DNA of 64,000 nucleotides from JAHBNG01 sp039028975 (GTDB taxonomy: Bacteria > Chloroflexota > Anaerolineae > Caldilineales > Caldilineaceae): contig JBCCHB010000008.1 of NCBI GenBank assembly GCA_039028975.1, positions 62,001 through 126,000 on the forward strand. Reading direction: 5' to 3'. Each line of letters starts with the position of its first letter. Position 1 is the stretch's first letter. A program made the position numbers and the translations under genes. This document shows positions 19,448-27,385 of this stretch, one piece after another. The notes under the pieces were generated by a model that saw only the letters and a list, made by a program, of their open reading frames with translations, ran no database searches and was not told the DNA's origin.

Positions 19448-22400
19448 CTACGGCTCGATGAGCTTCAAAAAATGAACATTGCCAAGCGCATCTCCAACAA
19501 CTATCCTGCCATCATCAGCTTCCATGCATGAGAGAATCGCTCCATCTGCCGTAAATTGCGCTACTTGCTCGCCGCTCTCCCAGTTCCAGATGATGAGTTG
19601 ATTCCCCCCAGATGTTATGAAACGGTGAGAAACCAATGATAATGCCATAAATTTTACAGGTAAAACGTGTTTGTCTAGTGAGTGGAGCAATACACCCCCT
19701 TCAATGTCCCACACTTTCACACTAGAATCTCTGCCGAAGCCATAGTTACAGGACGAAATGAGTCGGCCATCGGGGGTAAGTATAAGATTGGATACGCCGG
19801 CGGTATGTCCCTCTAGTGAGTGGAGCAATATACCTTCTTCAATGTCCCACACCTTCACACTAGCATCTATTTCGTTGCTACCATGACATGAGGAGATTAG
19901 TCGGCCATCAGGGGTAAGTATAAGATTGGATACGCCGGCAGTATGTCCCTCTAGTGAGTGAAGCAATGCGCCCTCTCCAATGTCCCACACTTTCACGCTA
20001 GGATCAGCGACCTTGGCACCAGTACAAGAAGAGATGAGTAGGCCATCGGGAGTGATCAGGACACTGCGTACACCGCCTGTATGCCCTTCTAGTGAGTGGA
20101 GAAGCATACCCTCTTCAGTGTCCCACACCTTTACATTGGGGTCACCGGACCCGCAGGATGAGATAAGCCGACCATCGGAAGTAAGTAGAAGATTGGAAAC
20201 ACCTGCGGTATGCCCCTCTAGTGAGTGAAGCATTACTCCTTTCTCAATATCCCACACCTTTATACTCATATCCATGCTGGGGATGTCACGAGAAGAAGAG
20301 ATAAGTCGGCCATTAGGAGCGAGGAGCAGGTTAGATACATCATCCGTGTGCCCCTCAAGAGAGTGGAGCAACACCCCTTCCTCAATATCCCACACCTTTA
20401 TACTAAGATCGCTGCTGCTGTAACTCCTAGTGCAAGAGGTGATGAGTCGACCGTCGGGGGTAAGTAAAAGATTGGAAACACCTGCGGTATGCCCCTCTAA
20501 CGAGTGAAGTATAACTCCCTCAGCAAGGTCCCACACCTTCACGCTAGGATCGACGCTTTTGATGCTAGTACACGAGGAAATGAGGCGGCCATTGGGGGTG
20601 AGTAGTAGATTGTCTATGCCATTAGCATTCGCTTTCAGCGAGCGAAGTAACACTCCTTTTGAGATATCCCATATCTTCATACTAGGATCACTGATGATAT
20701 CACTTGCATATGAAATGAGCTGACGATCTGATGTGAGTAAAAGATCGGATACCCCAACAGTGTGTCTTTCCTCTGAGCAAATCCGGACTCGCTCCTCAAT
20801 ATCCCACACCTTTATACTAGGATCGCGTCCACCGCCGGAGGAAATGAGTCGACTATCCGAGGTAAGTAGAAGATGGGAAACGATATCGGTATGCCCCTCC
20901 AAGGAGCGAAGCATAGCTCCCTGCTCAATATCCCACACCTTTATACTAGGGTCGCTGTATCGGCAACAAGAAATAAGTCGACCATCAGGGGTAAGTTGAA
21001 GTTTATCTACCCCATCGGTGTGCCCTTCAAGTGAATGGAGCAACACCCCTTCCTCAATATCCCACACCTTTATACTAGGATCGCTGAAATAGCTTAGATG
21101 GCTTGTACTTGTGGTACATGAAGAAATGAGTCGACCATCGGACGTAAGTAGAAGATTATCTGCCCCATCGGTGTGTCCTTCCAATGAGTGGAGCAACGCC
21201 CCTTTCTCAATATCCCACACCTTTATACTAGAATCACTGGAATCATTATTACTCCTGCACGAGGAGATGAGCAGGCCAGTGGCGGTAAGCAGGAGGTTGG
21301 ATACCCCATCGGTGTGCCCTTCTAGTGAGTGGAGCAACGCCCCTTTCTCAATATCCCACACCTTCACACTAGAATCACTGGAATCATTATTACTCCTGCA
21401 TGAGGAGATGAGCAGTCCAGTGGCAGTAAGCAGGAGGTTGGATACCCCATCGGTGTGCCCTTCTAGTGAGTGGAGCAATACCCCTTTCTCAATATTCCAC
21501 ACCTTTATACTAGAATCACTGGAATCATTATTACTCCTGCATGAGGAGATGAGCAGGCCAGTGGCGGTAAGCAGGAGGTTGGATACCGCATCGGTATGAC
21601 CTTCTAGTGAGTGGAGCAACACCACTTTCTCAATATCCCACACCTTCACACTAGAATCGCTATTGCCGTATCCACTGCCACAACAAGAAACGAGTCGGTT
21701 GTCGGGTGTAAGTAGAAGGTTAGACACGCCATCTGTGTGACCCTCCAGAGAATGTATTAGTATTCCTTCCTCGATGTCCCACACTTTTACACTCGTATCT
21801 TTACTGCTTGTAATGCCTCCAGAAGAAGAAATGAGTCGGCCATCGGCAGTAGGGAGAAGGTTAGATACACCATCCGTGTGCCCCTCAAGAGAGTGGAGCA
21901 TTACGCCTTCTTCAATGTCCCAAACCTTCACGCTACAATCGCTACTGCTGTATCCACTGCTACAAGAGGAAATAAGTCGGCCATCGGCGGTGAGCAGGAG
22001 TCTGCATATCCCGTCAGTGTGCCCTTCTAGTGAGTGGAGCAGCCCCCCCTTGTCAACATCCCAAACCTTTATGCTGCAGTCGTATTTATTTTCACAGGAG
22101 GAAATGAGTCGGCCATCAGGTGTAAGCAAAAGGTTAGATACCTTTTCAGTGTGTTCACTAAACGTATAGAGCAGATTTCCACCCGGACGAGTTAAACTTG
22201 GCGAACTAGGCTGCAACCATCTTATCCTTTTTTGGTTTGCAATTTCATGGGCGAACGACCCCCAGTATTTGCCTAGACCGTTTATACGACCATAGAGTTG
22301 GCTCGGTAGCTGCTCTTTATCCCGAGCTAGCACGCCAATGGATATCTGAAGCGCATGCTGCAATAATCCAAGCTGTGAGCGCAATTCCTTATTGCGTCGC

Positions 22401-23941
22401 AAGTCGAAGTCACGGATCAAACTGACAATATTCGTGGTCTGTAGTTTGGTGTCGATCCAGCGGTAAGTCTGCAGCAGTGCTTCAAGTTCCTTTTGCTGGC
22501 GTGCTTCGTGCATATGCCATAGCAGATTCTGATAGATATATCCATCATCAGGTAGCTGCCACCATTCGCCGTCACATACAGCTTGACAGCTATTTAGCAA
22601 AGCATTTTGCAAAGCATGGTAACTATTAGAGGCGTGACCAACCAAATAGTCAAGGGTGACATCGTGAAGCAGAATTGAACCGGTTTGAATATCATAATGA
22701 AGAACCAAGCCCAACTCAGCCAGCCGCCTGCATAGGCGCTCGGTGTCGTATTCTGAAAGTTCACCTGTTTGTTGCCAATATCGAGCTAATGTAACCAGCG
22801 TAATCGACGTATCTTTGGGAAAGATAGCCAATTCCATGAAGCGTTCAGCTTGATCGGTTTTCAGCCGCTTGATACTGACAGCGTAACATAGGGAAACCGC
22901 CTGTTCCCGTTCTTCGGCATCATCCATATCAAAAGACATGAGTCCACCTTCATCTAATTCTTTATTCGCTTTGGCGACCGCATCTGTCAGTTCGATATTG
23001 AAGAAGGTCACATCTTCATAAAGGCGTCGATTAACTAACTTCAGCAAAAGAGGCCATTTTCCCAGCCGCCGAGCCAAATTCCTAACGGTTTTCTTATCCG
23101 ATGCATTCGATTTTGCCCAAAGCAGCTCCGTGGCTTCATCATCATCCATGGCATCTAGCGAAACCACATGCGCTCCTTTGGGAACCACGGTTGCGATTCT
23201 AGTAGTTACCAAACGGGCACAGTTTTCACCGCCTTCCAAAAAGGGCTTGAGGTGAACAGCATTCCACACGTCATCAATCACAATCAGGCAGCGTAGATCG
23301 GCTAGGACGCTACATATTTGTGTCGTGGCGTCGTGTTCATCTACAAACTGAGCTTCTTTGCCTGTCAATGCTTGGTAGAGCTTACGTACTCCTTGCAGCA
23401 CATTAGCTCTGTCATCACCAACAGTTGTCCACAAGATGCCGTCAGGGAAGGCATCCCGAGTCCGTTCATCATGACAGAGGGCTTGGGCTAGGGTCGTTTT
23501 GCCAAAGCCTCCTGCTCCTCGAATGGTTGCGGTGATGGCGACGGGTTGGTTGTTGTCAGAGAGAAGGTGGTCGATGAGTTGGTTGTATTCGGCAGGGCGT
23601 TTCACGAAGTCATCAGGCGGGGCCAGCGCCATCATGGGCGCAGAATAGCGGTTTGGCGAAGGTTTCGGGAAGGTCCAATTTTGGCTATCTCCATAGAGTT
23701 TGGCTAGCTTCCCATTGCTCGAATTGTCAGCATGGGCCTCTTGGATTAGCTCTTGCACGTACCCTTCCCGCTCGGCCCAGTCAATCAAATCGTCTATGAT
23801 AATGGTGAAGTTGTCGCCAAGAGTAATCGTGTCCAAACGCAAGTTCAGGCGCGTGCGTATCATGCGCCTGAGGGAGGAAATATCGTAGGCATCTATCAAG
23901 GCTTCGGCAATTGCCTCAACCTGTTTTCCAGTGAGAGACAT
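19448..23941 (-). CDS. EAD1-NB-ARC NTPase with about 20 WD40 repeats (APAF1-like)
   Basis: This protein has 1497 residues from ATG 23941. A TTG six codons upstream is possible, but MSLTGKQ aligns with the start of the neighbouring paralogue. Residues 1-87 are EAD1. A true NB-ARC NTPase follows, with Walker A GAGGFGKTTLAQ (K148), kinase-2 CLIVIDDVW near 222, the RLVTTR motif and GKWPLLLKL. Winged-helix and helical parts lead to about 19-20 WD40 repeats from residue 590. Each reads HTxGVSNLLLTxDGRLISSC-x(3-15)-DxSIKVWDIEEGxLLHSLEG. Only the x(3-15) loop varies much. There is no membrane helix, unlike its two neighbours. The architecture parallels animal APAF1 and plant NLRs. It is likely a conflict or defence sensor using a separate EAD1 effector. 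Three central repeats are nearly identical in DNA. Confidence 0.92.
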   Translation of the reverse strand: MSLTGKQVEAIAEALIDAYDISSLRRMIRTRLNLRLDTITLGDNFTIIIDDLIDWAEREGYVQELIQEAHADNSSNGKLAKLYGDSQNWTFPKPSPNRYSAPMMALAPPDDFVKRPAEYNQLIDHLLSDNNQPVAITATIRGAGGFGKTTLAQALCHDERTRDAFPDGILWTTVGDDRANVLQGVRKLYQALTGKEAQFVDEHDATTQICSVLADLRCLIVIDDVWNAVHLKPFLEGGENCARLVTTRIATVVPKGAHVVSLDAMDDDEATELLWAKSNASDKKTVRNLARRLGKWPLLLKLVNRRLYEDVTFFNIELTDAVAKANKELDEGGLMSFDMDDAEEREQAVSLCYAVSIKRLKTDQAERFMELAIFPKDTSITLVTLARYWQQTGELSEYDTERLCRRLAELGLVLHYDIQTGSILLHDVTLDYLVGHASNSYHALQNALLNSCQAVCDGEWWQLPDDGYIYQNLLWHMHEARQQKELEALLQTYRWIDTKLQTTNIVSLIRDFDLRRNKELRSQLGLLQHALQISIGVLARDKEQLPSQLYGRINGLGKYWGSFAHEIANQKRIRWLQPSSPSLTRPGGNLLYTFSEHTEKVSNLLLTPDGRLISSCENKYDCSIKVWDVDKGGLLHSLEGHTDGICRLLLTADGRLISSCSSGYSSSDCSVKVWDIEEGVMLHSLEGHTDGVSNLLPTADGRLISSSGGITSSKDTSVKVWDIEEGILIHSLEGHTDGVSNLLLTPDNRLVSCCGSGYGNSDSSVKVWDIEKVVLLHSLEGHTDAVSNLLLTATGLLISSCRSNNDSSDSSIKVWNIEKGVLLHSLEGHTDGVSNLLLTATGLLISSCRSNNDSSDSSVKVWDIEKGALLHSLEGHTDGVSNLLLTATGLLISSCRSNNDSSDSSIKVWDIEKGALLHSLEGHTDGADNLLLTSDGRLISSCTTSTSHLSYFSDPSIKVWDIEEGVLLHSLEGHTDGVDKLQLTPDGRLISCCRYSDPSIKVWDIEQGAMLRSLEGHTDIVSHLLLTSDSRLISSGGGRDPSIKVWDIEERVRICSEERHTVGVSDLLLTSDRQLISYASDIISDPSMKIWDISKGVLLRSLKANANGIDNLLLTPNGRLISSCTSIKSVDPSVKVWDLAEGVILHSLEGHTAGVSNLLLTPDGRLITSCTRSYSSSDLSIKVWDIEEGVLLHSLEGHTDDVSNLLLAPNGRLISSSRDIPSMDMSIKVWDIEKGVMLHSLEGHTAGVSNLLLTSDGRLISSCGSGDPNVKVWDTEEGMLLHSLEGHTGGVRSVLITPDGLLISSCTGAKVADPSVKVWDIGEGALLHSLEGHTAGVSNLILTPDGRLISSCHGSNEIDASVKVWDIEEGILLHSLEGHTAGVSNLILTPDGRLISSCNYGFGRDSSVKVWDIEGGVLLHSLDKHVLPVKFMALSLVSHRFITSGGNQLIIWNWESGEQVAQFTADGAILSCMEADDGRIVVGDALGNVHFLKLIEP
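21231..21653 (-). repeat. Three tandem 141-bp WD40 units, nearly identical
   Basis: The phrase GAATCACTGG recurs at 21231, 21372 and 21513, exactly 141 bp (47 codons) apart. The units between differ at only a few bases. They encode WD40 repeats 5-7 of the NB-ARC protein, all with the same loop RSNNDSSDSS. This points to recent tandem amplification or gene conversion. Confidence 0.9.
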
Positions 23942-23978
23942 AGGCAAGCTCAAGAACAAATGATGTGGACTATACGAT

Positions 23979-24024
23979 TGACGCTGATCTTAGCGTAAAT
24001 CTTTCAACTTACGCTAGCGCGTCA
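23979..24024. promoter_or_regulatory. Nested inverted repeat in a divergent promoter region
   Basis: TAGCGTAA (23991-23998) pairs with TTACGCTA (24009-24016). Outside them TGACGC (23979-23984) pairs with GCGTCA (24019-24024). ACGCT/AGCGT half-sites occur four times. The site lies just upstream of the NB-ARC gene and on the promoter side of the antitoxin gene, so it looks like an operator. The binding protein may be the antitoxin's HTH protein, but this is not shown. Confidence 0.5.
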
Positions 24025-24200
24025 AATTATCTGTATTCAATTATATATGAGGGTTCAGAATTCGAGTGAATGATTCGTGTGAAAATGGCAAGTTAAGAGA
24101 CCACTGGCAAATTTCAATTGTTTTGTTCATTGCGTTTGTTTCGTTTGCATGTTACCATTGGATATTGTCTAGAGTTACAGGTTTGCGTGAAAAGAGGTGC

Positions 24201-24668
24201 ATGATGAGTCAACAAATACAAGAGACACAGTTTCCTGTTGTGCCAAGTGAAACCGAAGCTATACTAGCGCAAGAGGCTAGCCGCTATCTTACCGAGATGC
24301 TGGACGCAGAGACCGAATACCGATTTCAGTTTCTGCAAGATGATAAACCAGGGCAAGTCGTGGCTTTGCCGGAATCGGTCATGCAACTGCTGATCAAGAT
24401 GCTGGATGTCATCGGCCAGGGCAATGCGGTAGCCCTCACGCCGGTGCAAGAAGAGATAACGACCCAGCAAGCTGCTGATATTCTCAACGTATCGAGGCCC
24501 TATCTGGTTCAGCTCTTGGAAGAGAACGAAATTCCGCATCGCAAGGTTGGCACCCGCCGCCGCGTCAGGCTGCAAGATGTGCTGGCATACAAAGAGAACA
24601 TGTATCAGAAACGGCTTGATACGCTCAATGAGCTAACGGCTTATGATCAGGAATTGGGTCTCCAGTAG
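24201..24668 (+). CDS. Antitoxin with excisionase-type DNA-binding domain
   Basis: This protein has 155 residues. The frame is open further upstream, but AAGAGG at 24192-24197 supports a start at ATG 24201 or at the adjacent ATG 24204. The first half is helical and contains a VVALPESVMQLLIKMLDVIG stretch. The second half has ITTQQAADILNVSRPYLVQL and IPHRKVGTRRRVRLQDVLAY, the MerR/excisionase-like helix-turn-helix plus wing seen in antitoxins paired with PIN toxins. It ends two bases before the toxin gene, the classic antitoxin-first order. It should bind the toxin and repress the shared promoter, probably through the inverted repeats around 23979-24024. Its likely job is plasmid maintenance. 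Confidence 0.85.
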   Translation: MMSQQIQETQFPVVPSETEAILAQEASRYLTEMLDAETEYRFQFLQDDKPGQVVALPESVMQLLIKMLDVIGQGNAVALTPVQEEITTQQAADILNVSRPYLVQLLEENEIPHRKVGTRRRVRLQDVLAYKENMYQKRLDTLNELTAYDQELGLQ

Positions 24669-24670
24669 CG

Positions 24671-25255
24671 ATGGCGTCGCCCACCCCACAATCTGTGACG
24701 GTCTTTCTGGACGCCAATGTGTTGTATCCGGCTGGGCTGCGTGATCTGCTCATGCGTTTGGCTGCGTATGGATTGTTCCGCGCTCGCTGGTCAAACCTTG
24801 TTCATGAAGAGTGGATAGAAGCCGTTTTGCGAGACTTCCCTGATATCACTCGTTCGCAACTGGAACGAACCCGCAGATTGATGGACCAGCACGTCATGGA
24901 TAGCCTTGTCACGGGCTTTGAAGACCGCATTGATGCTTTGCAGCTACCCGATCCCGATGACCGCCACGTCCTGGCTGCGGCCATCCATTGCAACGCCAGT
25001 ATTCTTCTCACCCGAAACCTCAAAGACTTCCCCGAATCTACGCTCAAGCCTTACGGCATCGTTGCCCAATCGCCGGATGCTTTTATCCATTCGTTGTTGG
25101 TTGCCGGACCAGACGATGTCATTGCCGTGGCGCGTCAACATCGAACCAGTCTCAAGAATCCGCCTAAATCGGTGGACGAGTATCTTGATTCTTTGGAGCA
25201 GCAGGGAGTGAATCAGTCCGTTTCGGCATTACGTGCGTACGCTGAACATCTGTAA
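24671..25255 (+). CDS. PIN-domain ribonuclease toxin
   Basis: This 194-residue protein begins SVTVFLDANVLYPAGLRDLL, with the first catalytic Asp in FLDAN at about residue 13. HEEWIEAVLRDFP supplies the Glu, and LPDPDDRHVLAAA supplies the clustered Asp residues of a PIN nuclease near 92-104. A C-terminal helical extension of about 60 residues (PKSVDEYLDSLEQQGVN) is typical of the longer PIN proteins found with excisionase-like antitoxins. These toxins cut RNA and are held inactive by the antitoxin. The ATG lies two bases after the antitoxin stop, so translation is probably coupled. Position beside replication and partition genes fits an addiction module. Confidence 0.88.
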   Translation: MASPTPQSVTVFLDANVLYPAGLRDLLMRLAAYGLFRARWSNLVHEEWIEAVLRDFPDITRSQLERTRRLMDQHVMDSLVTGFEDRIDALQLPDPDDRHVLAAAIHCNASILLTRNLKDFPESTLKPYGIVAQSPDAFIHSLLVAGPDDVIAVARQHRTSLKNPPKSVDEYLDSLEQQGVNQSVSALRAYAEHL

Positions 25256-25490
25256 ATCGTCCTTCATACAGTAACCTCTCGCTACCTCTCTAGTAGAACG
25301 TCAACTTACAGCAGTTGTGATGGGTTCAACATCTCACCTCTCCTCTGTGGTGTCGTGGTGCGGCTTGTCTGGCAGATCGCGGCACAAGGGCAATGACCGG
25401 CCCGCGCAAACGTGTTGGACATTGCCAGTGCGCCTATGCGGTCTGCCTGCCTTCTCCTCACATACGAACCACTAACAGAGGAAAGAAACA
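25256..25490. other. Leader region ahead of small plasmid genes
   Basis: No convincing gene is seen; a 51-codon plus-strand frame from ATG 25320 looks spurious. A 7-bp inverted repeat GGCAATG (25389-25395)/CATTGCC (25420-25426) encloses a GC-rich loop and could fold in the leader of the gene at 25491. Nothing else is evident. Confidence 0.3.
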
Positions 25491-25727
25491 ATGACTGATT
25501 CCACAAACAAACCCGTTTACACGTACAGACTTGGTAGCCTATCGGCCACTATCTGGCAGAACAAGACCAAGAAGGGCAGCTTCTACCGCACCGAGATTCT
25601 CCGCAACTACCGAGATTCAGACGGTGGCTGGCAGACCAGCAGCAGCTTCGGCCACGAGGAATTGCTCAACGTAGCAAAACTGGCTGAGCGTGCCGAAGAG
25701 TACATCGCTCGCCTTACCCAATCTTAA
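25491..25727 (+). CDS. Small conserved plasmid-type protein
   Basis: This protein has 78 residues. ATG 25491 follows GAGGAAAGAAACA, a strong ribosome-binding site. The sequence reads like a compact beta-sheet unit (VYTYRLGSLSATIWQNKTKK, FYRTEILRNYRDSDGGWQTS) followed by one helix (ELLNVAKLAERAEEYIARL). Proteins of this size and pattern (a strand, then R-x-Y-x-D-x-x-G-x-W, then a terminal helix) recur on plasmids as conserved hypotheticals. No function is known to me. It is encoded between the toxin-antitoxin pair and the replication gene and overlaps the next small frame. Confidence 0.65.
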   Translation: MTDSTNKPVYTYRLGSLSATIWQNKTKKGSFYRTEILRNYRDSDGGWQTSSSFGHEELLNVAKLAERAEEYIARLTQS

Positions 25728-25941
25728 CGGACTCGACCTTGCTTGGTTCGAACATCGCAACAGCGACGAGATGCTAGATTTCATCATGAATCTTACGGCA
25801 GATAAACCGATGTGCATCGGTACGGTGGATGACGGTGGTGATTGCCATATTCTGGTCTTTGCTGACAAACCCTTTAGCCAAGAAGAGGCCAACACGTTTG
25901 TCAAAGCCGAAGGTATCAAAGTGCTTGACAATGCAGAGTAG
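25690..25941 (+). CDS. Small hypothetical protein overlapping its neighbour
   Basis: This is an 83-residue frame from GTG 25690 that overlaps the previous gene by 38 bp. Alternatively it starts at ATG 25771, giving 56 residues. The core DKPMCIGTVDDGGDCHILVF followed by a helix (SQEEANTFVKAEGIKVL) looks like a folded alpha/beta unit, which argues for a real gene. It ends 10 bp before the convergent replication gene. I do not recognise it. Confidence 0.5.
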   Translation: MPKSTSLALPNLNGLDLAWFEHRNSDEMLDFIMNLTADKPMCIGTVDDGGDCHILVFADKPFSQEEANTFVKAEGIKVLDNAE

Positions 25942-25950
25942 GCGAGTATG

Positions 25951-26976
25951 TTATGACAATGGCTTCATCTCATGCCGCTTGCGACAGAAGGCGATGTAGG
26001 CACCATCGGGGCTTTTGAACTCTGGTTTGCCGCTCTGGTGCCAGAAGTGCAACCATTCTTGTTCTAAGTGGTAGACATCATAGCCAGGCGCGGCCTTGCG
26101 TGCAGCTTCATAGGTGGATGGCTGTAGTTGTGGCTGGTCACCGCTACCCATTAACGTAACACTACTTGCGTTACGATTCGTAAAGGTGACGATGTCACCC
26201 GTGAAGGCTACATGGTAATCGGGTAAATGGTCGTGCTGGGCTAATGTGCGCAACATCTGTCGGAAGAGCTTATGCGTTCCCGTTGAGCCGCATTTCTTTT
26301 GCAACGTGCGGGCTTTGATTGACCATTCGGCTTGCTGCCCACAATGTTTACGGGCTAGCTCATAGATGCGCCGCTCAATCGGCTTGCGAAGCCGGAAGTA
26401 ATCCCGGCTGATGGTCAGCACCTCTTTGCCCACAATCGCATTAAACATCCAGTCAGATAGCTCGATTTTGATCTCGCTCATGCGACCGGATTGGGTCTGG
26501 CGAATGGTGCGCCAGCTATCAATCAGCCCGAACCCTTCGGTGATCTCTTCACCGTTGGTACGGATATTCGTTACAATAGTGGTACCGCGTAAGCGAGTCA
26601 AGGCTTCTTTGAGCAACTGATAGCCCCGCCCGTTGGTCATGCGGTTGGTGGCAATCAGCAAGTCATGGGCTTTCAGGTATAGGGTCTTGTCTGGTTTCAG
26701 GCCATCGTTGATGCCTGCCATAAGTTGGCTGATGCAGTAGATGAGAATATCCTTATCGTGAATGGTTGCTAACCCTGCCTCGCTGGGCACAATCTCGATG
26801 GTAGAGCCATTGTGTGCATAGGTGCGGCGACGGCTGTCTGGCTTGGTGGTCAGCGAAAAGATGGGATGCTCCATACTCGCCATGTCATCTTTCGGCACGG
26901 CGTCCAGCACGTCGCAGATGAAGAAATCGCGGGTCGGATAACGGTCCGGCAGCAAGGGTGAAGACGTTTTCGACAT
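25951..26976 (-). CDS. Plasmid replication initiator (RPA family)
   Basis: This 341-residue protein begins with the diagnostic N-terminus of the replication initiator protein A family. It shows RDFFICDVLDAVPKDDMASM, EHPIFSLTTKPDSRRR and then ATIHDKDILIYCISQL near residues 69-85. Two winged-helix-like regions follow (LLIATNRMTNGRGYQLLKEA and RPIERRIYELARKHC-like, the latter as KPIERRIYELARKHCG). Such proteins bind iterons to open the plasmid origin and recruit the host replisome. Five iterons lie directly upstream, the first covering the start codon, so the protein probably also represses its own gene. The ATG at 26976 has AAAGG eight bases ahead. Its presence identifies this DNA as, or as derived from, a self-replicating plasmid. 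Confidence 0.95.
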   Translation of the reverse strand: MSKTSSPLLPDRYPTRDFFICDVLDAVPKDDMASMEHPIFSLTTKPDSRRRTYAHNGSTIEIVPSEAGLATIHDKDILIYCISQLMAGINDGLKPDKTLYLKAHDLLIATNRMTNGRGYQLLKEALTRLRGTTIVTNIRTNGEEITEGFGLIDSWRTIRQTQSGRMSEIKIELSDWMFNAIVGKEVLTISRDYFRLRKPIERRIYELARKHCGQQAEWSIKARTLQKKCGSTGTHKLFRQMLRTLAQHDHLPDYHVAFTGDIVTFTNRNASSVTLMGSGDQPQLQPSTYEAARKAAPGYDVYHLEQEWLHFWHQSGKPEFKSPDGAYIAFCRKRHEMKPLS

Positions 26977-27087
26977 TTCAGATACCTTTGGTCAAGTTCG
27001 ACATTTCACATACCCCTACCTCGCTTTCGACACTTTGTATACCTTTTTTCGACACATCAGATACCCACTTTCGACACTTCACATACC
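26971..27087 (-). repeat. Five iterons of the plasmid origin
   Basis: Five directly repeated 16-bp copies of CGACA(Y)TTCASATACC lie at 26971-26986, 26999-27014, 27028-27043, 27050-27065 and 27072-27087. Start-to-start spacing is 28, 29, 22 and 22 bp. All point the same way, and the first overlaps the initiator start codon. This is the arrangement expected for initiator binding at an iteron origin with autorepression. Confidence 0.93.
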
Positions 27088-27090
27088 TCA

Positions 27091-27205
27091 AAAATCCAAA
27101 ATAGCAGATAAGCTACTGAACTAGCGTTGCTTTTCAGAACGGCTATTTTCCGTAACACTTTACTTAACACTTATTTTTAACACACAGGGCCGAGCCTGTG
27201 GATAA
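27091..27205. other. Putative origin core: A+T-rich stretch and DnaA box
   Basis: An A+T-rich stretch at about 27090-27190 adjoins the iterons. It is followed by TGTGGATAA at 27197-27205, an exact reverse complement of the consensus DnaA box TTATCCACA. Iterons, A+T-rich DNA and a DnaA box together make the usual minimal origin. The unwinding site itself is not mapped. Confidence 0.7.
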
Positions 27206-27228
27206 GTTCGGTTTAGATCAAAAATTGC

Positions 27229-27348
27229 ATTCGCTCGTGAGAGCGAATTAGTTATCTATATACCTACCCTACGCTTCTCCTCGCTACGCTCAGAGTCGCT
27301 TCGCCCCGCGCCTACGGCGCGGCCTAAAACTGAGTTTGCTTCGCAAAC
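27229..27348. terminator. Three compact hairpins between origin and primase gene
   Basis: The stems are ATTCGCTC/GAGCGAAT (27229-27236 and 27241-27248, GTGA tetraloop), CCGCGCC/GGCGCGG (27306-27312 and 27316-27322) and GTTTGC/GCAAAC (27334-27339 and 27343-27348). They lie just past the primase stop on the minus strand. They may end its transcript, or act as single-strand structures of the origin. Confidence 0.5.
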
Positions 27349-27385
27349 CAGTATTGAAAAGCGTTTGCTGATGAAAAGAAAGCCG

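Noticed and set aside
21231..21653. Evenly spaced repeats as a possible CRISPR array
   Set aside because: The 141-bp period is coding and the units encode WD40 blades. No short repeats alternate with unique spacers, and no cas gene is near.
19980..22169. Series of plus-strand frames (60-160 codons) with repeating peptides opposite the WD40 gene
   Set aside because: Their repetition simply mirrors the WD40 units on the minus strand. The minus-strand protein has clear domains and a start.
24066..24200. 45-codon N-terminal extension of the antitoxin with a hydrophobic segment
   Set aside because: The upstream part has no ribosome-binding site and does not look like antitoxin sequence. AAGAGG directly ahead of ATG 24201/24204 marks the likelier start.
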